DNA of 64,000 nucleotides from an uncultured Pseudomonadota bacterium (GTDB lineage Bacteria; Pseudomonadota; Alphaproteobacteria; RF32; CAG-239), in NCBI GenBank assembly GCA_947054505.1, contig CAMRWU010000003.1, forward strand, positions 49,805 through 113,804, read 5' to 3'. Made by a program: the position numbers and the translations under genes. Positions within the stretch are counted from its first letter, which is position 1, and the number at the start of each line of letters is the position of its first letter. Positions 7,779 to 16,973 of the stretch are shown piece by piece. The notes beneath the pieces were generated by a model that ran no database searches, had not been told where the DNA came from, and saw only the letters and a list, made by a program, of their open reading frames with translations.

Positions 7779-9179
7779 TCAAATATTTTTAGCCACTTCG
7801 TCGTGATCACTGAACGGATAGATTTTCCCGTTAATATATTGTCCCGTTTCGTGACCTTTGCCGGCAATAATCAAAACATCACCAGATTGCAAACCGGCAA
7901 TGGCTGTTTTAATAGCTTCTGCGCGATTGCCGATATTTTGTCCCTTAGGGCAAGCCGCCATAATCTGGCTGCGAATGTTTTCGGCATTTTCGGTGCGCGG
8001 ATTGTCATCCGTCACAAAAACGACATCAGCCAAGTCATTGGCTATTTTTCCCATAATCGGGCGCTTGGTGGCATCTCTGTCTCCGCCACAGCCAAAAACA
8101 ACGGCAAGCCGATTGCAGGTGTGAGGTTTCAGCGCTTTGATAACATTTTCCAAAGCATCCGGTGTGTGGGCATAATCAATATAAATAGCCGCTCCGTTAT
8201 GACTGCCGGCAAGTTCCAGACGACCTTTCGCGCCATGAATTTTATCGGCATATTTAATTACTTCAAACGGTTTTCCTGTTAATTCGGCTGTCATCCCCAG
8301 CGCACAGAGAACATTCATTGCCTGAAAACCGCCGGCCAGAGGAATATCGATTGTCATCTGCTGACCGAAATAATCGAGTTCGAGCCGTTGTCCGTGTGGT
8401 AGAGGTGTTGAGTTTAATAAACGCAGTTCTTTGCCGTTGCGTCCGTAGGTGATAATTTTTTTACCATGAGTACGGCAACATTCTTCCAATTGAGAAAAAG
8501 CGTCAATATCAGCATTAAGAACAGCAGAACCGCCGTCAATCAGATTATGTGTAAACAAAATCATTTTTGCGGCCAGATAGTTTTCAAAGGTTTTGTGATA
8601 ATCCATATGGTCCTGCGTCAAGTTGGTAAATCCGGCGACATTAACCCTGACACCGCCGATACGATATTGGTGCAAACCATGGCTGGAGGCTTCAATTGCC
8701 AGATAATCATATCCGTCATCAGCCAAAGCTTTTAGTTCTTGTTGTACGGTTACGGCATTAGGCGTTGTATTGGGCGAGGGAATAGGCGCCTCGTTTCCTT
8801 TTATAAAACCCAACGTTCCCATGCTGGCAGCTTTTTCTCCCATCATTGTCAAAATCTGACGGATAAAGTCAGCGATAGATGTTTTGCCGTTGGTGCCTGT
8901 AATGGCGGCGATATGTGACGGTTGCCGACCATAAAATTTAGCGACAGCTTGCGCAAAGGCCAGATGTGGGGTGTCGGCTTTAATAACCGGAACCGGCAAT
9001 TCTTCGTTATAATCAGAGCGAACAATAACCGCCGCCGCACCTTTTTCTATGGCTGCGGCAATAAATTTGTCATCATTTAACGAACCGAATAAATATCCTG
9101 ATTTAATTTCGCGGGAATCTGCCGAAAGTCCGGTAATGTCAATATCTAAAGTGCTGTCGGTTATCTGATTGAGTTTCAT
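7779..9179 (-). CDS. murE: UDP-MurNAc-tripeptide synthetase MurE (meso-diaminopimelate adding)
   Basis: MurE adds the third amino acid to UDP-MurNAc-L-Ala-D-Glu in cytoplasmic peptidoglycan synthesis. The 466-residue product has the ATP-binding loop GTNGKT at 95-100, the Mur ligase centre and, near residue 390, the DNPR motif, which in characterised MurE enzymes marks meso-diaminopimelate specificity. Length is normal. It stands alone rather than in a dcw cluster, divergent from the ABC-F gene, with 100 bases between the two starts. The ATG at 9179 is preceded by AAAGGAC. Confidence 0.96.
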   Translation of the reverse strand: MKLNQITDSTLDIDITGLSADSREIKSGYLFGSLNDDKFIAAAIEKGAAAVIVRSDYNEELPVPVIKADTPHLAFAQAVAKFYGRQPSHIAAITGTNGKTSIADFIRQILTMMGEKAASMGTLGFIKGNEAPIPSPNTTPNAVTVQQELKALADDGYDYLAIEASSHGLHQYRIGGVRVNVAGFTNLTQDHMDYHKTFENYLAAKMILFTHNLIDGGSAVLNADIDAFSQLEECCRTHGKKIITYGRNGKELRLLNSTPLPHGQRLELDYFGQQMTIDIPLAGGFQAMNVLCALGMTAELTGKPFEVIKYADKIHGAKGRLELAGSHNGAAIYIDYAHTPDALENVIKALKPHTCNRLAVVFGCGGDRDATKRPIMGKIANDLADVVFVTDDNPRTENAENIRSQIMAACPKGQNIGNRAEAIKTAIAGLQSGDVLIIAGKGHETGQYINGKIYPFSDHDEVAKNI

Positions 9180-9244
9180 ACTTTTGTCCTTTTCTGAATA
9201 ATATCGGAATCATAAGCCCAAACTTTAAAAATTTGATTAAAAAT

Positions 9245-9273
9245 TTGACAGTTTATAAGCCCTGTGTCATAAA
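9245..9273 (+). promoter_or_regulatory. Candidate promoter of the ABC-F gene, possibly giving a leaderless message
   Basis: TTGACA (9245-9250), 17 bases, then CATAAA (9268-9273). The -10 hexamer ends 6 bases before the ATG at 9280, so transcription would start on or next to the initiation codon. No Shine-Dalgarno sequence precedes that ATG, consistent with a leaderless message. Confidence 0.45.
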
Positions 9274-9279
9274 CAAGCC

Positions 9280-11130
9280 ATGATAGATATAAATGACATA
9301 ACGGTACGAATTGGTTCCAAAGTTTTGCTGGAAAATGCATCCGCTCACATTTCCGATGGTTGGAAAGTCGGTTTGGTGGGTGCGAACGGTTGCGGTAAAA
9401 CCACTTTGTTTCGAGTTTTGCGGGGCGAGTTGGAAACCGAATTGGGAGATGTCTTTTTGCCGGCATCAAGCCGTATCAGCTACGTTGCGCAAGAGTTCGA
9501 AAGCCTCGAAGAACCGATTTTGGAATATATTTTGGCACAAGATAAGGAACGAACGGAGCTTCTGGTCCGTCTGGAAAACGCCGACGCTGAAGAAACGGCA
9601 GAGATACATGAGCGATTGAATATTCTCGGTGCCGCATCAGCCCAAGCACGGGCATCGTCTATTTTAAGCGGCTTAGGCTTTTCAGAACAAGATTTGAGCC
9701 GAAAAATCAGAGAGTTTTCCGGAGGCTGGCGGATGCGTTTGGCTCTGGCTGCCGCTCTGTTTCAGTCGTCGGATGTGTTGTTCATGGATGAACCGACCAA
9801 TCACCTTGATTTGGAGGCGTCACTCTGGTTGGAGGGGCATTTGCGCAGATATCGCGGCACATTACTACTCATCAGTCACGATCGCTACATACTTAATAAT
9901 ATATGTAATCATATCTTGCACTTTGATCATGGGCGATTGCAGACCTATGGCGGAAATTACGATTCTTTTGAGCAAAACAGAGCATTACAACGGGAATTGC
10001 AGAACAAAACGGTCGAGAAACAAGCCGCCAAACGGCAACATCTGCAATCATACATAGATCGCTTCCGCTATAAGGCATCAAAAGCCAAACAGGCGCAAAG
10101 CCGCATTAAAATGTTGGAAAAAATGCCGGTTTTGACAACAGCGGAGCAAGATTATGTCAGTTGTTTCAATTTTCCTGAAATTCAGGCCTTGCCATCTCCG
10201 ATGTTGGTGTTGGAAGATGCTTCTGCCGGCTATGGTGATAAAATCGTTTTGCAAAAGCTTAATTTATCAATTGTTGAAAATGACAGAATAGCTTTGCTCG
10301 GTGCGAACGGAAACGGCAAGTCGACATTTGCCAAATTGTTGTCTGGGCGTTTGCCGTTGATGGGCGGACAACGAAAAGCATCGTCAAAATTAAAGGTTGG
10401 TTATTTTGCTCAGCATCAGAGCGAAGAGCTTCCGGTTGAATTGACCGCGGCGGAATATATGGGACAACTGATGCCTGAAGCGACGGAAAGCGTTGTGCGG
10501 GCGCATCTGGCTCAGTTTGGGCTCACTCAGGAAAAGTCGATTACGCAGATTGCGCGATTGTCCGGCGGAGAAAAAGCCCGTTTGCTGTTTGCCGCGATGA
10601 CGCGTCATGCGCCACAGCTTTTGATATTGGACGAACCGACAAACCATCTGGATATTGACGGGCGCGATGCCCTGATGGATGCTCTCAACCGCTATAAAGG
10701 AGCCGTTGTTCTGATTACCCATGATTTTCATTTGATTGAGATGGTGGCAGATAATCTCTGGTTGGTTAAAGACGGCAGGGTACGCCCGTATGATGGCGAT
10801 CTTGAAGATTATAAAAATATGTTGCTGTCCGAAAAACCGGCTTCGCGTGAAGCAAAAGAAAAAAATTCGGGAAAAGTGCAAAGAGAACAACAGTTGGCGC
10901 GGCGCGCGGAAATAAATGCATTGAAAACCAAAATCTCCCGCTTGGAAAAAGAACTGCAACAGTTGCAAAAACAAAAAAACGATATGGAAGGGCGTTTTGC
11001 GCAACAACTTCCGTTACAAGAACTTATCGATTTGCAAAAGAATTTCAAAAGTTTGGAAACGGCGATTGAAGATAATGAGATTCGGTGGCTGGAGGCTTGT
11101 TCCGAATTGGAAAATTTAACCGCAGAATAA
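9280..11130 (+). CDS. ABC-F family ATPase (YheS/Uup-like)
   Basis: ABC-F proteins are soluble tandem ATPases that act on ribosomes. The 616-residue product has two nucleotide-binding domains: Walker A GANGCGKTT at 34-42 with signature FSGGW and Walker B LFMDEPTNHLD, then GANGNGKST with LSGGEKARL and LLILDEPTNHLD. There are no membrane segments. A charged linker separates the domains and a coiled coil (KTKISRLEKELQQLQKQKND) ends the protein, as in YheS- and Uup-type members. I cannot tell these subfamilies apart by eye, so no symbol is given. No SD precedes the ATG. Confidence 0.92.
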   Translation: MIDINDITVRIGSKVLLENASAHISDGWKVGLVGANGCGKTTLFRVLRGELETELGDVFLPASSRISYVAQEFESLEEPILEYILAQDKERTELLVRLENADAEETAEIHERLNILGAASAQARASSILSGLGFSEQDLSRKIREFSGGWRMRLALAAALFQSSDVLFMDEPTNHLDLEASLWLEGHLRRYRGTLLLISHDRYILNNICNHILHFDHGRLQTYGGNYDSFEQNRALQRELQNKTVEKQAAKRQHLQSYIDRFRYKASKAKQAQSRIKMLEKMPVLTTAEQDYVSCFNFPEIQALPSPMLVLEDASAGYGDKIVLQKLNLSIVENDRIALLGANGNGKSTFAKLLSGRLPLMGGQRKASSKLKVGYFAQHQSEELPVELTAAEYMGQLMPEATESVVRAHLAQFGLTQEKSITQIARLSGGEKARLLFAAMTRHAPQLLILDEPTNHLDIDGRDALMDALNRYKGAVVLITHDFHLIEMVADNLWLVKDGRVRPYDGDLEDYKNMLLSEKPASREAKEKNSGKVQREQQLARRAEINALKTKISRLEKELQQLQKQKNDMEGRFAQQLPLQELIDLQKNFKSLETAIEDNEIRWLEACSELENLTAE

Positions 11131-11202
11131 CTGAAAAAAACGGTTAACTTTTTAAAATATCTCGCGTAACATAAAGAAAACAAACATCCGAAAGGGGATA
11201 AA

Positions 11203-11703
11203 ATGTCAAAAATAGCGGCTCTGGCGATAACACTTCTGGTATGGGCTTTTCCTTTGCAGGCGCAAACACCGCAATATTATTTGTTTTATAATATGAACAG
11301 CGCCGATATCAGCGAGATTAATATCTCCAAAAGTGAGATTGCCGAGATTTTTGATTCCGAATTCGGTCCTGCTTCCGATGAACTGCCGGATAAGGTCAAG
11401 GACGAAGATTTTTATGTCGCGCTGTTTCCTGATCAAAGTTATGTTTTTATCCTCAATGCTCCTTTCAATTGCGGTCGCTTGGGGTGCAATACCCAAGTCT
11501 ATGAACGTGATAAAGATGGAGACTTGATGCATAAGGATTCGTCTTTTCCCGTGATTTGTGAAGATAACGACGATGATAAGCTGCTTTGCGTTAAAGGCGG
11601 GTACAAAAAGGTCAGGAAAGAAGTCAAGAAAAAAGGCCCCGTCCATTATCCGGCGCCCCTTCCGGAGGGAACAGGTGTTGTTAAAGATATTTCCAAACGC
11701 TAA
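11203..11703 (+). CDS. Secreted or periplasmic hypothetical protein
   Basis: A 166-residue protein with a signal peptide (ALAITLLVWAFPLQAQ) and a mature part rich in acidic residues and Asp-Lys pairs. It contains four cysteines (NCGRLGCNTQ near residue 88, then VICEDNDDDKLLCVKGG), which could form disulphides in the periplasm. The start has a clear GAAAGGGG site. Its 3' end overlaps the likely GTG start of the amylase gene by 29 bases, suggesting co-expression. The family is not recognised. Confidence 0.75.
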   Translation: MSKIAALAITLLVWAFPLQAQTPQYYLFYNMNSADISEINISKSEIAEIFDSEFGPASDELPDKVKDEDFYVALFPDQSYVFILNAPFNCGRLGCNTQVYERDKDGDLMHKDSSFPVICEDNDDDKLLCVKGGYKKVRKEVKKKGPVHYPAPLPEGTGVVKDISKR

Positions 11704-12991
11704 AAAGGGATTGCTTTTCCCCAACAGAAGCTGGGCGGATAAGTCTTTCTTTTATCATATATATCCTTTGGGATTTTGCGGAGCGGAAACGTATAACGAT
11801 TTTCAAATGCCGGTCGTTTCCCGTTTAACAAAAGTATTGGAATGGTTACCTCATATCCGCAATCTTGGCGCCGATGCCTTATATATAGGGCCGTTGTTTG
11901 AAACATCCGTCCATGGCTATGATACGGCGGATTATTTCCATGTTGATAGGCGCTTAGGATGCAATGATGACCTTCGCTCATTGGCGCAAGCCCTGCATGC
12001 AAGAGGAATGAAACTGGTGCTTGATGCCGTTTTCAATCATGTCGGGCGTCGTTTTTTCGCGTTTCAGGACGTTTTGCGCCACAAGGAGCAGTCGGCATAT
12101 TGCTCATGGTTTTGTCTCGATTTTTCAAAAGACAATCATTACGGTGATGGTTTTTGTTATGAGGGATGGGCCGGATGTGACGATATTGTTAAACTGAATT
12201 TGGCTCACCCTCCGGTTCGTGATTATTTGTTAAAAGTTGTTTCTTTTTGGGTTCGTGAGTTTGATGTTGATGGCTTGCGCCTTGATGCGGCCAATCGTTT
12301 ATGCCGCCGTTTTGTACGGGAGCTTTCCGCTCATTGTCGGGGTTTGAAAAATGATTTTTGGCTGATGGGTGAATATGTGTATGGTGATTATGCCCGTTTG
12401 GCTTGTCCGCAGATGTGCCATTCCGTAACCAATTATGAGGGATATCAGGCGTTACATAGTAGCTTTAACCAAGGAAACCTGCGCGAGTTGGCGCATACGT
12501 TGGAACGGCAATTTCATCGCGGTACCGGCGTCTATCGGCACTGTCTTCTTTACAATTTTTTAGACAATCACGATGTTTCCCGAATTGCCAGTATCATAAA
12601 AGACAAACGAAAACTGTTTCCTCTGTATACGTTGCTATTTACAATCTCCGGCATCCCCTCAATATATTATGGTAGTGAGTGGGAAGAAAAGGGAGAGCGT
12701 TCACAGGGAGATGCTTGTGTCCGTCCCTGCCTTGAGCGACAAAAAGATAAGGATTTGACCTCGCATATCAGAAAATTGGCATGCTTGCGTCGACAAAATC
12801 CTGTTCTGGTTTATGGTGATTTTCGGCTTATCGATGTGGAGAGTGATATTTTGGTGTTTTCCAGACGTTGGCAACGACAAGAGGCTAGGATAGCGGTGAA
12901 CATAAGCGCAAAAACAAAGCGTCTGAAGCGGGGAATGCAATGCAAATATCTTCCTCCGTATGGTTCATCTTGCGAAATTTTTTCTTTATAA
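11675..12991 (+). CDS. Alpha-amylase family (GH13) glycoside hydrolase
   Basis: GH13 enzymes hydrolyse or rearrange alpha-glucans. All four conserved regions are present: DAVFNHVG (117-124), GLRLDAAN with nucleophile Asp204, GEYVYGD with acid/base Glu233, and FLDNHDVSR with Asp300. No signal peptide is visible, so it is probably cytoplasmic. The frame is open from 11558, inside the previous gene, but the family homology begins only around NRSWADKSFFYHIYPLGF. I place the start at GTG 11675, 6 bases after a GGAGGG site. The substrate cannot be told from sequence; starch or maltodextrin-type glucans are likely. Confidence 0.88.
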   Translation: MLLKIFPNAKKGLLFPNRSWADKSFFYHIYPLGFCGAETYNDFQMPVVSRLTKVLEWLPHIRNLGADALYIGPLFETSVHGYDTADYFHVDRRLGCNDDLRSLAQALHARGMKLVLDAVFNHVGRRFFAFQDVLRHKEQSAYCSWFCLDFSKDNHYGDGFCYEGWAGCDDIVKLNLAHPPVRDYLLKVVSFWVREFDVDGLRLDAANRLCRRFVRELSAHCRGLKNDFWLMGEYVYGDYARLACPQMCHSVTNYEGYQALHSSFNQGNLRELAHTLERQFHRGTGVYRHCLLYNFLDNHDVSRIASIIKDKRKLFPLYTLLFTISGIPSIYYGSEWEEKGERSQGDACVRPCLERQKDKDLTSHIRKLACLRRQNPVLVYGDFRLIDVESDILVFSRRWQRQEARIAVNISAKTKRLKRGMQCKYLPPYGSSCEIFSL

Positions 12992-13139
12992 ATGGTCTTT
13001 TTTGGATATTTTTTGTAAAAAGTTAAAAAAATATTAAGAAAAGGCTTGATTTTTTATAAAATGTATGTATATTAAACAAAAAATTACGCAAAATTGCGAA
13101 AATTGTCAATTTAATATAAACTTTAAGATGGAGCTTCTT

Positions 13140-13613
13140 ATGAAAAAAGTTTTAGTTTTGTCCTTAGCTTTGTTTTTGTCTGCCTGCGCTTGTATGGATA
13201 GCAATGAGCCGGAAGTTGTTTATGAAACACGCCGTACATCAAATTATGTTCAGCAACGTGGTCAGGATTGTGATTTTTATGAAAACGGCACCTGCTATCA
13301 CTATGTTTATGATACCAGCTATGCTCCGTCTTCATACCGTCGTTATGAACAAAACCGTTATTCAACCGGCACACGTGAAGTTCGTGAAAAACGCCTCTTC
13401 AACGGTTCTTCTTGCTCAAGCAGCCGCACAACATATTCCAACAATTCTCCTTGCGGCAAACCGGTTGTCAGAGAAAGCCGTGAACCTGTAGAAGTTGTTT
13501 ACAAGAAAACTCGTTATACAACGGTTTATGAACCGAAAACTTATGAAGAAGTCAGCTATGAAAAAGAACCGTACACCGGTTATAAGAGAGAAGGTTGTCG
13601 TGACTGCCTGTAA
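13140..13613 (+). CDS. Cysteine- and tyrosine-rich lipoprotein
   Basis: A 157-residue predicted lipoprotein: signal peptide with lipobox LSAC and a second Cys at +2, then a mature chain rich in Tyr, Arg, Ser and Cys. It ends with a VVYKKTRYTTVYEPKTYEEV stretch and a Cys pair (CRDC). The longer upstream frame from 13065 is unlikely; the ATG at 13140 has a GGAG site 7 bases away and begins a normal signal sequence. A terminator follows. I do not recognise the family; it is probably anchored in the outer membrane or periplasm. Confidence 0.8.
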   Translation: MKKVLVLSLALFLSACACMDSNEPEVVYETRRTSNYVQQRGQDCDFYENGTCYHYVYDTSYAPSSYRRYEQNRYSTGTREVREKRLFNGSSCSSSRTTYSNNSPCGKPVVRESREPVEVVYKKTRYTTVYEPKTYEEVSYEKEPYTGYKREGCRDCL

Positions 13614-13642
13614 TCCTTGATGATGGATTTATAATAAACATA

Positions 13643-13672
13643 AAAACTCCGGAAACTTCCGGAGTTTTTTTA
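13643..13672 (+). terminator. Terminator after the lipoprotein gene
   Basis: Perfect stem AACTCCGGAA / TTCCGGAGTT followed by a T run, 30 bases after the stop at 13613. Confidence 0.88.
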
Positions 13673-13717
13673 TTTGCAATTAAAAGATTCGTGTCCTATG
13701 TTGAAGGCGGAGGAAAT

Positions 13718-14251
13718 ATGTCTGAACGTTTTTTATTGTTGTCATGTTGCGCGCCGTGTTCTTGCGCTGTAATATCCAAGCTTGCCGCTGAGGGAGCAGA
13801 CTTTGCCGTTGTGTTTTATAATCCTAATATTCGTCCGTCAGAGGAATATGAGCGCCGTTGTGCTGAAAATGCCCGTGTTTGCAAAGAATATGGCGTTCCT
13901 TTTATTGAGCTGGAATATGACAATGAACGTTGGTGCGGCCTGACAAAAGGATTAGAAGATTTGCCGGAACGCGGAGCTCGGTGCTCAATTTGTTTTTATA
14001 TGCGTTTGAAACGGGTTATGGAATACGCCAAGGAAAACGGCTTTTCTGCCGTAGCAAGCGTGTTGGGTGTTTCTCGTTATAAAAACTTGGCACAAGTAAA
14101 CGAAGCCGCGGCTAAAGCTTCTGCGGAAACAAAAGTGCCTTATTGGGAAGTTGAAGGACGAAAAGGCGGAATGCAAGAACTGCGCAACCGACTGATAAAG
14201 GAACTCGAATTGTATAATCAGGATTATTGCGGTTGCAAGCCTCGCAGATAA
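13718..14251 (+). CDS. queH: Epoxyqueuosine reductase QueH
   Basis: QueH carries out the last step of queuosine synthesis on tRNA, reducing epoxyqueuosine, and is unrelated to the cobalamin enzyme QueG. The 177-residue product shows the family cysteines: CCAPCSC at 10-16, RCSICFYMRL near residue 90 and YCGC at the end, which bind an iron-sulphur cluster and a second metal in characterised members. The frame is open from 13691, but the ATG at 13718 has a GGAGGAAAT site directly before it. Single-gene unit between two terminators; no other queuosine genes are nearby. Confidence 0.92.
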   Translation: MSERFLLLSCCAPCSCAVISKLAAEGADFAVVFYNPNIRPSEEYERRCAENARVCKEYGVPFIELEYDNERWCGLTKGLEDLPERGARCSICFYMRLKRVMEYAKENGFSAVASVLGVSRYKNLAQVNEAAAKASAETKVPYWEVEGRKGGMQELRNRLIKELELYNQDYCGCKPRR

Positions 14252-14252
14252 C

Positions 14253-14281
14253 AAAAAAGCCCGCCGAAAGCGGGCTTTTTA
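14253..14281. terminator. Bidirectional terminator between queH and the 61-residue gene
   Basis: AAAAAAGCCCGC, a CGAAA loop region and GCGGGCTTTTT serve the plus-strand queH and the convergent minus-strand small gene. Confidence 0.88.
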
Positions 14282-14293
14282 AGACTGATAAGC

Positions 14294-14479
14294 TTAATAA
14301 GCGTTACTTTGTCCGTCAAAGTTTGTGTCTTTAACGGCTTTGTCTGTAGCAAAATTGGCAGTTCTTTCCGTTGTTTTGCTGACACTGTCCAGAAAACTGT
14401 CCAGATAATGGTTATCATACAGCCATTTGCCGCCATAAACCAAACCACCTAACAAAACAAGAATAACCAAGCCTTTCAT
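14294..14479 (-). CDS. Small membrane-anchored hypothetical protein, 61 residues
   Basis: The protein starts with one hydrophobic segment (GLVILVLLGGLVYGGKWLY) and continues with a polar tail of about 40 residues, so it is probably a single-pass inner-membrane protein. An AAGGAGAC site is well placed before the ATG at 14479 and the shared terminator follows the stop, so I regard it as a real gene. The overlapping minus frame 14224-14448 is less likely. The family is not recognised. Confidence 0.65.
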   Translation of the reverse strand: MKGLVILVLLGGLVYGGKWLYDNHYLDSFLDSVSKTTERTANFATDKAVKDTNFDGQSNAY

Positions 14480-14628
14480 TTTTGTCTCCTTATTAAATTA
14501 ACCAATACCGTCAGTATAATTTTTTTTAGGTTGATGTCAATTATCCTCTTCAGCAACTCACATCTTTAGCTTGATTTTTGGATAGAATTTTTTTAGTGTT
14601 TGAGCATTAACGAAAGATAGGTGATTTG

Positions 14629-15948
14629 ATGAAATTTACGTGGAAGAAAAATGTTCGTTTGTTTGGATCTTATGTGCTGCCGTCAATGATTGCGATGCTT
14701 ATTGTCGGGTCATATAGTATTGTTGACACTGTTTTTATTGGCCGAAGTTCCGGTGAAATCGGCTTGGCTTCCACCGCGGTGACCTGGCCGTTGGTGATGT
14801 TGTTGGGAGCCGTTGGCGATATGCTGGGGACGGGAGCCGCTATCATTATTTCGCAATCTCGCGGTGCCCGAGATATTAAACGCGCTCGCATGGCTTTGGG
14901 TAACATGTTGGTTTGGCAGGTTGTTTTCTGTGCTGTTTTAACCACTGTTATGTATGGCTGGCTGGAAGATATTTTGGTTCTGTTCGGCGCAACTCCGGAA
15001 TTAATCCCCGGCGCTTTGGCGTATTCAAAAATTCTGATTGCCGGTGGTTTGGGATGTATGTTTATGATGGGAGTATTGGCGGTTATCCGCAATGACGGAC
15101 GTCCCGTTTGGGCAATGTGGCTGACGATTGGCGGTTTGTTAATGAACATCACGCTTGACTATATTTTCATTTTTCCGATGCAGATGGGGATTGTTGGTGC
15201 CGCTTATGCGACTTTGGTATCGCAGGTTGTTTCCGCTATCGTTGGGTTGACTTATTTTGCTTTGCCATATACCGAACTCCGCTATGGTTACAAAATGTTT
15301 CGTCTGCGCTTCAGCCGTTTGCAAGATATTGTAAAAAACGGATTTCCGTCTTTGGGTTCTCAGTTGTCCATTATCGCCATGTTGTTTTTCCATAATTATC
15401 AATCTTTGAAATATGGTGGGGTTAATGGTTTGGCGGCATATACGTTTATCGGTGCGGTGGAATCTTTAGGTTCCTTATTGATGACGGGGCTTTCTCTCGG
15501 AGTCCAGCCGTTAGTTGCTTATCTGTATGGCGGCGGAAAGTACCTGCGCCAAAATATTATCGGCAATATGGGGTATGTTACAGCATTTGTATTGGGTATT
15601 ATTATGATGTCGGTATCAATCGCCGGTCATAATATCTTTCCCGCGTGGTTCAATCTGCAGGGCGAAGCCGCTGCAATGGCATCTCATGGTCTGATTATCA
15701 GTTCAACAGCGTTTTTGTTGCTTGGTGTGATTCGTGTGGCCGGATATTATTATCAGGCAACCGGAAAAATTATGGAATCTTCATTGCTGATTTATGGCGA
15801 TGCCTTTTTTGTCTTGCCGTTGTGTTTGTTTATCTTACCGCTTTATTTAGGGTTGGACGGCGTCTGGTGGGCAATGCCGGCTTCCAGAGTTTTGTTGTTT
15901 GCTTACGTCTGCTGGTTGTGGTTCGGCAAAAAACGCCGTCGAAGATAA
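14629..15948 (+). CDS. MATE family multidrug/sodium efflux transporter
   Basis: MATE transporters export drugs or metabolites using sodium or proton gradients across the inner membrane. The 439-residue product has about 12 hydrophobic segments in two halves. The N-terminal part (LPSMIAMLIVGSYSIVDTVF, then IGRSSGEIGLAS) and the matching position in the second half (LGSQLSIIAMLFFHNYQSLK) fit the family. The frame could begin at TTG 14626, but ATG 14629 with an AGGTGA site is the better start. The substrate cannot be predicted. Confidence 0.92.
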   Translation: MKFTWKKNVRLFGSYVLPSMIAMLIVGSYSIVDTVFIGRSSGEIGLASTAVTWPLVMLLGAVGDMLGTGAAIIISQSRGARDIKRARMALGNMLVWQVVFCAVLTTVMYGWLEDILVLFGATPELIPGALAYSKILIAGGLGCMFMMGVLAVIRNDGRPVWAMWLTIGGLLMNITLDYIFIFPMQMGIVGAAYATLVSQVVSAIVGLTYFALPYTELRYGYKMFRLRFSRLQDIVKNGFPSLGSQLSIIAMLFFHNYQSLKYGGVNGLAAYTFIGAVESLGSLLMTGLSLGVQPLVAYLYGGGKYLRQNIIGNMGYVTAFVLGIIMMSVSIAGHNIFPAWFNLQGEAAAMASHGLIISSTAFLLLGVIRVAGYYYQATGKIMESSLLIYGDAFFVLPLCLFILPLYLGLDGVWWAMPASRVLLFAYVCWLWFGKKRRRR

Positions 15949-15954
15949 CATAAT

Positions 15955-15984
15955 AAAAAAAAGCCCGCAATTGCGGGCTTTTTG
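15955..15984. terminator. Bidirectional terminator after the MATE gene
   Basis: AAAAAAGCCCGCAATTGCGGGCTTTTT: a perfect palindromic stem with A and T tracts, between convergent genes. Confidence 0.88.
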
Positions 15985-15998
15985 AAACTTAATAACAA

Positions 15999-16232
15999 CT
16001 ATTTCTTTTTAGAAGATGTTGTTTTCTTAACAGTTGCTTTCTTAACTGTTGTTGTCTTTTTGGCAACAGTCTTAGTTTTGCAGGAAATGCTACTGCTTTT
16101 GTTCAGTATTTTGCCTGACAACTGCAACAAAGCATTGTTCCAGTTTTGCAGGTCGTTGCCGTTTTGGCAACCGGAGTTCAACCAGTTAAAATAAGCTGCT
16201 GTGCGAATATCGTTTTCGTTGTAGTTCTTCAT
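15999..16232 (-). CDS. Small protein with DUF2934-like N-terminus and lysine-rich tail
   Basis: The 77-residue protein begins with a helix of the type seen in DUF2934 proteins (IRTAAYFNWLNSGCQNGND, then an NW pair), followed by a tail of lysine and threonine repeats (AKKTTTVKKATVKKTTSSKK) that resembles histone H1-like bacterial proteins and may bind nucleic acid. I chose the ATG at 16232, which has a GAGGGA site 6 bases away; an in-frame TTG lies four codons upstream. DNA binding is inferred only from the basic tail. Confidence 0.72.
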   Translation of the reverse strand: MKNYNENDIRTAAYFNWLNSGCQNGNDLQNWNNALLQLSGKILNKSSSISCKTKTVAKKTTTVKKATVKKTTSSKKK

Positions 16233-16320
16233 GACGTCCCTCAATATAAATAAAGTTCAATAAAATCAGCTTTAAAATTATAGCCTAAAGGTTAATATTT
16301 TCTTTAAGAAAACGAAAAAA

Positions 16321-16965
16321 TTAAAAATCTTCTTTATTTTTCAACGAGTCGTAACGATGATGGATGCACTGGAGTGCGGTGTAATGAACTCCTTTGTTGA
16401 TTGTATAATAAATAAAGCGTCCGTCACGACGACTAACCACAAATCCGTCTTCTTTCAAGCGTTTTAAGTATTGAGAAACTTTCAGCTGCTCACCGTCAAT
16501 GCCGGAGATGATATCCGAAACATTGCATTCGCCTTTCAATAACAGATATTCCAAAATTCTCATTTTGTCATAATTTGCAAAAAGCTTAATTCGGTTGGCA
16601 ACCATCATCGTATAATCAGGAGGCAAGATAGCTTTATAATCATCAGCCAAAAAGTAAAAATTATCGGTCATATAACCGTATAGTTTGCGGATACATTTAA
16701 AAAGGCTGGCCGGATATTCTTCATCAATACTGTAATAGATAAACAGTCCGTGACGTTTGGTTTTGACCAGATTGGCATCGCGAAGCTTTTTCAAGCTTTG
16801 CGACACAATCATTTGTTCTTCATGAACAGCTTTGGTTATTTCAGAAACAGAAGTTTCACCGTTAACGTCCAGAAATTCTAAAATGCGTAGCCGCAAGGGG
16901 TGCGATATGTAACATATCCCCTTGGCTGCTTTTTTCATAATTTCTGGCGGTAACTGTTGTTCCAT
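16321..16965 (-). CDS. Tandem ArsR-type winged-helix regulator
   Basis: This 214-residue protein is a duplication of an ArsR-like winged helix. Residues about 10-90 (HPLRLRILEFLDVNGETSVS ... MIVSQSLKKLRDANLVKTKR) and about 125-205 (YDKMRILEYLLLKGECNVSD ... KVSQYLKRLKEDGFVVSRRD) align with each other, each ending in an IYY(S/T)I wing. No cysteine metal site of the ArsR/SmtB kind is obvious. It is the last gene of a three-gene operon with a thioredoxin-like lipoprotein and a protein of unknown function, so it may regulate its own operon, whose -10 region carries repeated TATATG motifs. Confidence 0.85.
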   Translation of the reverse strand: MEQQLPPEIMKKAAKGICYISHPLRLRILEFLDVNGETSVSEITKAVHEEQMIVSQSLKKLRDANLVKTKRHGLFIYYSIDEEYPASLFKCIRKLYGYMTDNFYFLADDYKAILPPDYTMMVANRIKLFANYDKMRILEYLLLKGECNVSDIISGIDGEQLKVSQYLKRLKEDGFVVSRRDGRFIYYTINKGVHYTALQCIHHRYDSLKNKEDF

Positions 16966-16973
16966 TGGATAAC

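Noticed and set aside
10390..11183. Long minus-strand frames opposite the ABC-F gene
   Set aside because: Mirror frames of a strongly conserved gene; no ribosome sites and Phe/Ser-rich shadow composition.
11558..11674. Upstream extension of the amylase frame
   Set aside because: It lies inside the previous gene, shows no family similarity, and a GTG with a GGAGGG site at 11675 is a better start.
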